Part shown: positions 5,463-6,002 of the stretch, in pieces | Layout: every line of letters begins with the position of its first letter | Numbering within the stretch: the first letter of the stretch is position 1 | Source of the DNA: Methylocapsa sp. | Lineage (GTDB): Bacteria; Pseudomonadota; Alphaproteobacteria; Rhizobiales; Beijerinckiaceae | Length of the DNA stretch: 6,002 bases | Assembly (NCBI GenBank): GCA_003162995.1 | Contig: PLUZ01000280.1 | Location: 1 to 6,002, forward strand | Direction of reading: 5' to 3' | The notes under the pieces: generated by a model | The model's database searches: none | Seen by the model: only the letters and a program-made list of their open reading frames with translations | Told to the model about the DNA's origin: nothing | Made by a program: the position numbers and the translations under genes

Positions 5463-5792
5463 TTAGTGCGAACCATCGGCTGAAACGGTGGGGTCGATTG
5501 ACTCCAGCGAGTTTATTTTTACGTGATGCAGCTTCGTCTTGTGGTGGACACTTATGCTGCGCCCCATCACGATGGGCGCTTGCGGCGTGGCATGCCGGAC
5601 GCTCACTTGCACCTGACCGTTCTTGGCGCCGGCTTTATCTCCCTTAACAAGACCGGCTTTATCTCCCTTAACAAGATTTACTGTCTTACCCTTTTCGCTC
5701 ACTGGAACTTTGGACTTGTCCCGAGCCATCGCGGCTCCCGTCGCAGTGAGGCTCAAAACAACGAGGACTTTGAACACTTTACCAAATGGCAT
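5463..5792 (-). CDS. Small secreted Lys/His-rich protein of unknown function with an internal tandem repeat
   Basis: A 109-residue protein I do not recognise. Residues 1-23 form a convincing signal peptide (MPFGKVFKVLVVLSLTATGA, with AMA before the likely cleavage site), so the mature product of about 86 residues should be periplasmic or secreted. The mature N-terminal half is Lys/Gly/Asp-rich and contains two identical units LVKGDKAG at residues 40-47 and 48-55. The C-terminal half has VQVSVRHATP, IVMGRSISVHHKTKLHHVK with paired histidines (83-84 and 89-90), and an acidic/polar tail ending in His. The ATG at 5792 is chosen because GGAG lies 7 bases upstream and the signal peptide begins there. 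The frame could extend to 5879, but that adds 29 residues in front of a good signal peptide. The histidine pairs invite a metal-binding guess, which nothing else supports. It converges on mepA across the composite repeat. Confidence 0.65.
   Translation of the reverse strand: MPFGKVFKVLVVLSLTATGAAMARDKSKVPVSEKGKTVNLVKGDKAGLVKGDKAGAKNGQVQVSVRHATPQAPIVMGRSISVHHKTKLHHVKINSLESIDPTVSADGSH
5629..5676 (-). repeat. Perfect 24-bp tandem duplication inside a coding region
   Basis: Two adjacent identical 24-bp units (5629-5652 and 5653-5676) encode the doubled octapeptide LVKGDKAG in frame. Identity includes every synonymous position, which points to a recent duplication or ongoing copy-number change. 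The unit uses AT-rich codons (CTT, GTT, AAG, GGA, GAT, AAA), unlike the GC-ending codons of neighbouring genes. Confidence 0.9.
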
Positions 5793-5799
5793 TCCATTA

Positions 5800-5803
5800 C
5801 TCC
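5800..5803 (-). promoter_or_regulatory. Ribosome binding site of the small secreted protein
   Basis: GGAG on the minus strand is followed by TAATGGA and then the ATG at 5792. The 7-base spacing supports this start over the upstream in-frame ones. Confidence 0.55.
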
Positions 5804-5830
5804 AACAAACCGGGCTTCGTAACCAACCGC

Positions 5831-5860
5831 CCGTAACCGCGATAACGCGGCGGATGTCAA
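5831..5860 (-). promoter_or_regulatory. Possible promoter of the small secreted protein
   Basis: A perfect TTGACA -35 box lies on the minus strand at 5860-5855. The -10 position 17-18 bases later is only GTTACG/TTACGG, a poor match. If used, the transcript would begin near 5824, downstream of the longer reading frame's start, which agrees with the ATG at 5792. Confidence 0.3.
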
Positions 5861-5935
5861 AATGTTGCACCGCCGCCAAGCCTCATGCCTGTTTATTTCA
5901 AAGCGAATTAATGCCTTCTTAAAGTGAAAATTTTA

Positions 5936-5964
5936 TTGAGTCTGTGCGTTGCCGCACCTATCAC
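5936..5964 (+). promoter_or_regulatory. Possible promoter of a plus-strand gene beyond the window
   Basis: TTGAGT (5936-5941), a 17-base spacer and TATCAC (5959-5964) resemble a sigma-70 promoter with 4/6 matches in each box. The strand and spacing fit the ribosome-binding-like GGAGG at 5996-6000. Confidence 0.35.
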
Positions 5965-5995
5965 ATTCCGTCAATAAATCAGGCCCCGCTTACGC

Positions 5996-6000
5996 GGAGG
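5996..6000 (+). promoter_or_regulatory. Likely Shine-Dalgarno of a gene starting just past the right edge
   Basis: GGAGG followed by AT ends the window. It sits after a small CCGC/GCGG hairpin (5986-5997) and downstream of a promoter-like sequence. A start codon would be expected within about ten bases of the edge. This is unverifiable here. Confidence 0.35.
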
Positions 6001-6002
6001 AT

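Noticed and set aside
5793..5879. N-terminal extension of the small secreted protein to 5879
   Set aside because: It would bury a good signal peptide behind 29 residues and overlap the putative TTGACA box, while the ATG at 5792 has its own GGAG.

Overview
The window looks like ordinary chromosome from a GC-rich alphaproteobacterium, most likely Hyphomicrobiales and possibly a Beijerinckiaceae/Methylocystaceae-like lineage. The basis is the character of the proteins (a rhizobial-style LpoA-like penicillin-binding protein activator, an AsmA protein, a stand-alone receiver protein, a DUF423 membrane protein and MepA) and an intergenic palindromic repeat built on a gaaaagtggaaaccgg-type unit, which I recall as common in this order. 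The taxonomic call is inference, since no rRNA or marker gene is present.

Layout. Positions 1-723 (+) hold the 3' two thirds or so of a penicillin-binding protein activator of the periplasmic-binding-protein fold. It converges on an AsmA-family envelope protein (816-2735, -). A 317-bp gap with no convincing gene follows. Next are two minus-strand genes: a single-domain response regulator (3053-3532) and a small four-helix DUF423 membrane protein (3606-4073). DUF423 is divergent from mepA (4208-5131, +), which encodes the penicillin-insensitive murein endopeptidase with all metal ligands and all six disulfide cysteines in place. Immediately after mepA, and sharing its stop codon, lies a 279-bp composite palindromic repeat (5129-5407). 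A small Lys/His-rich secreted protein of unknown function follows (5463-5792, -), carrying a perfect 24-bp in-frame duplication. The right edge (about 5936-6002) resembles the promoter and ribosome binding site of a plus-strand gene that begins outside the window.

How the genes work together. Three of the six genes concern the cell envelope: activation of peptidoglycan synthases, AsmA-type outer-membrane or lipid homeostasis, and cleavage of peptidoglycan cross-links. They are in separate transcription units, so the link is thematic and no operon is implied. The response regulator has no partner kinase or output domain here.

I found no mobile element with a transposase, no CRISPR, no tRNA or rRNA, and no evidence for a new multigene system. 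The most notable items are the repeat that supplies the mepA stop codon, its nested inverted-repeat architecture, and the small repeat-bearing secreted protein.
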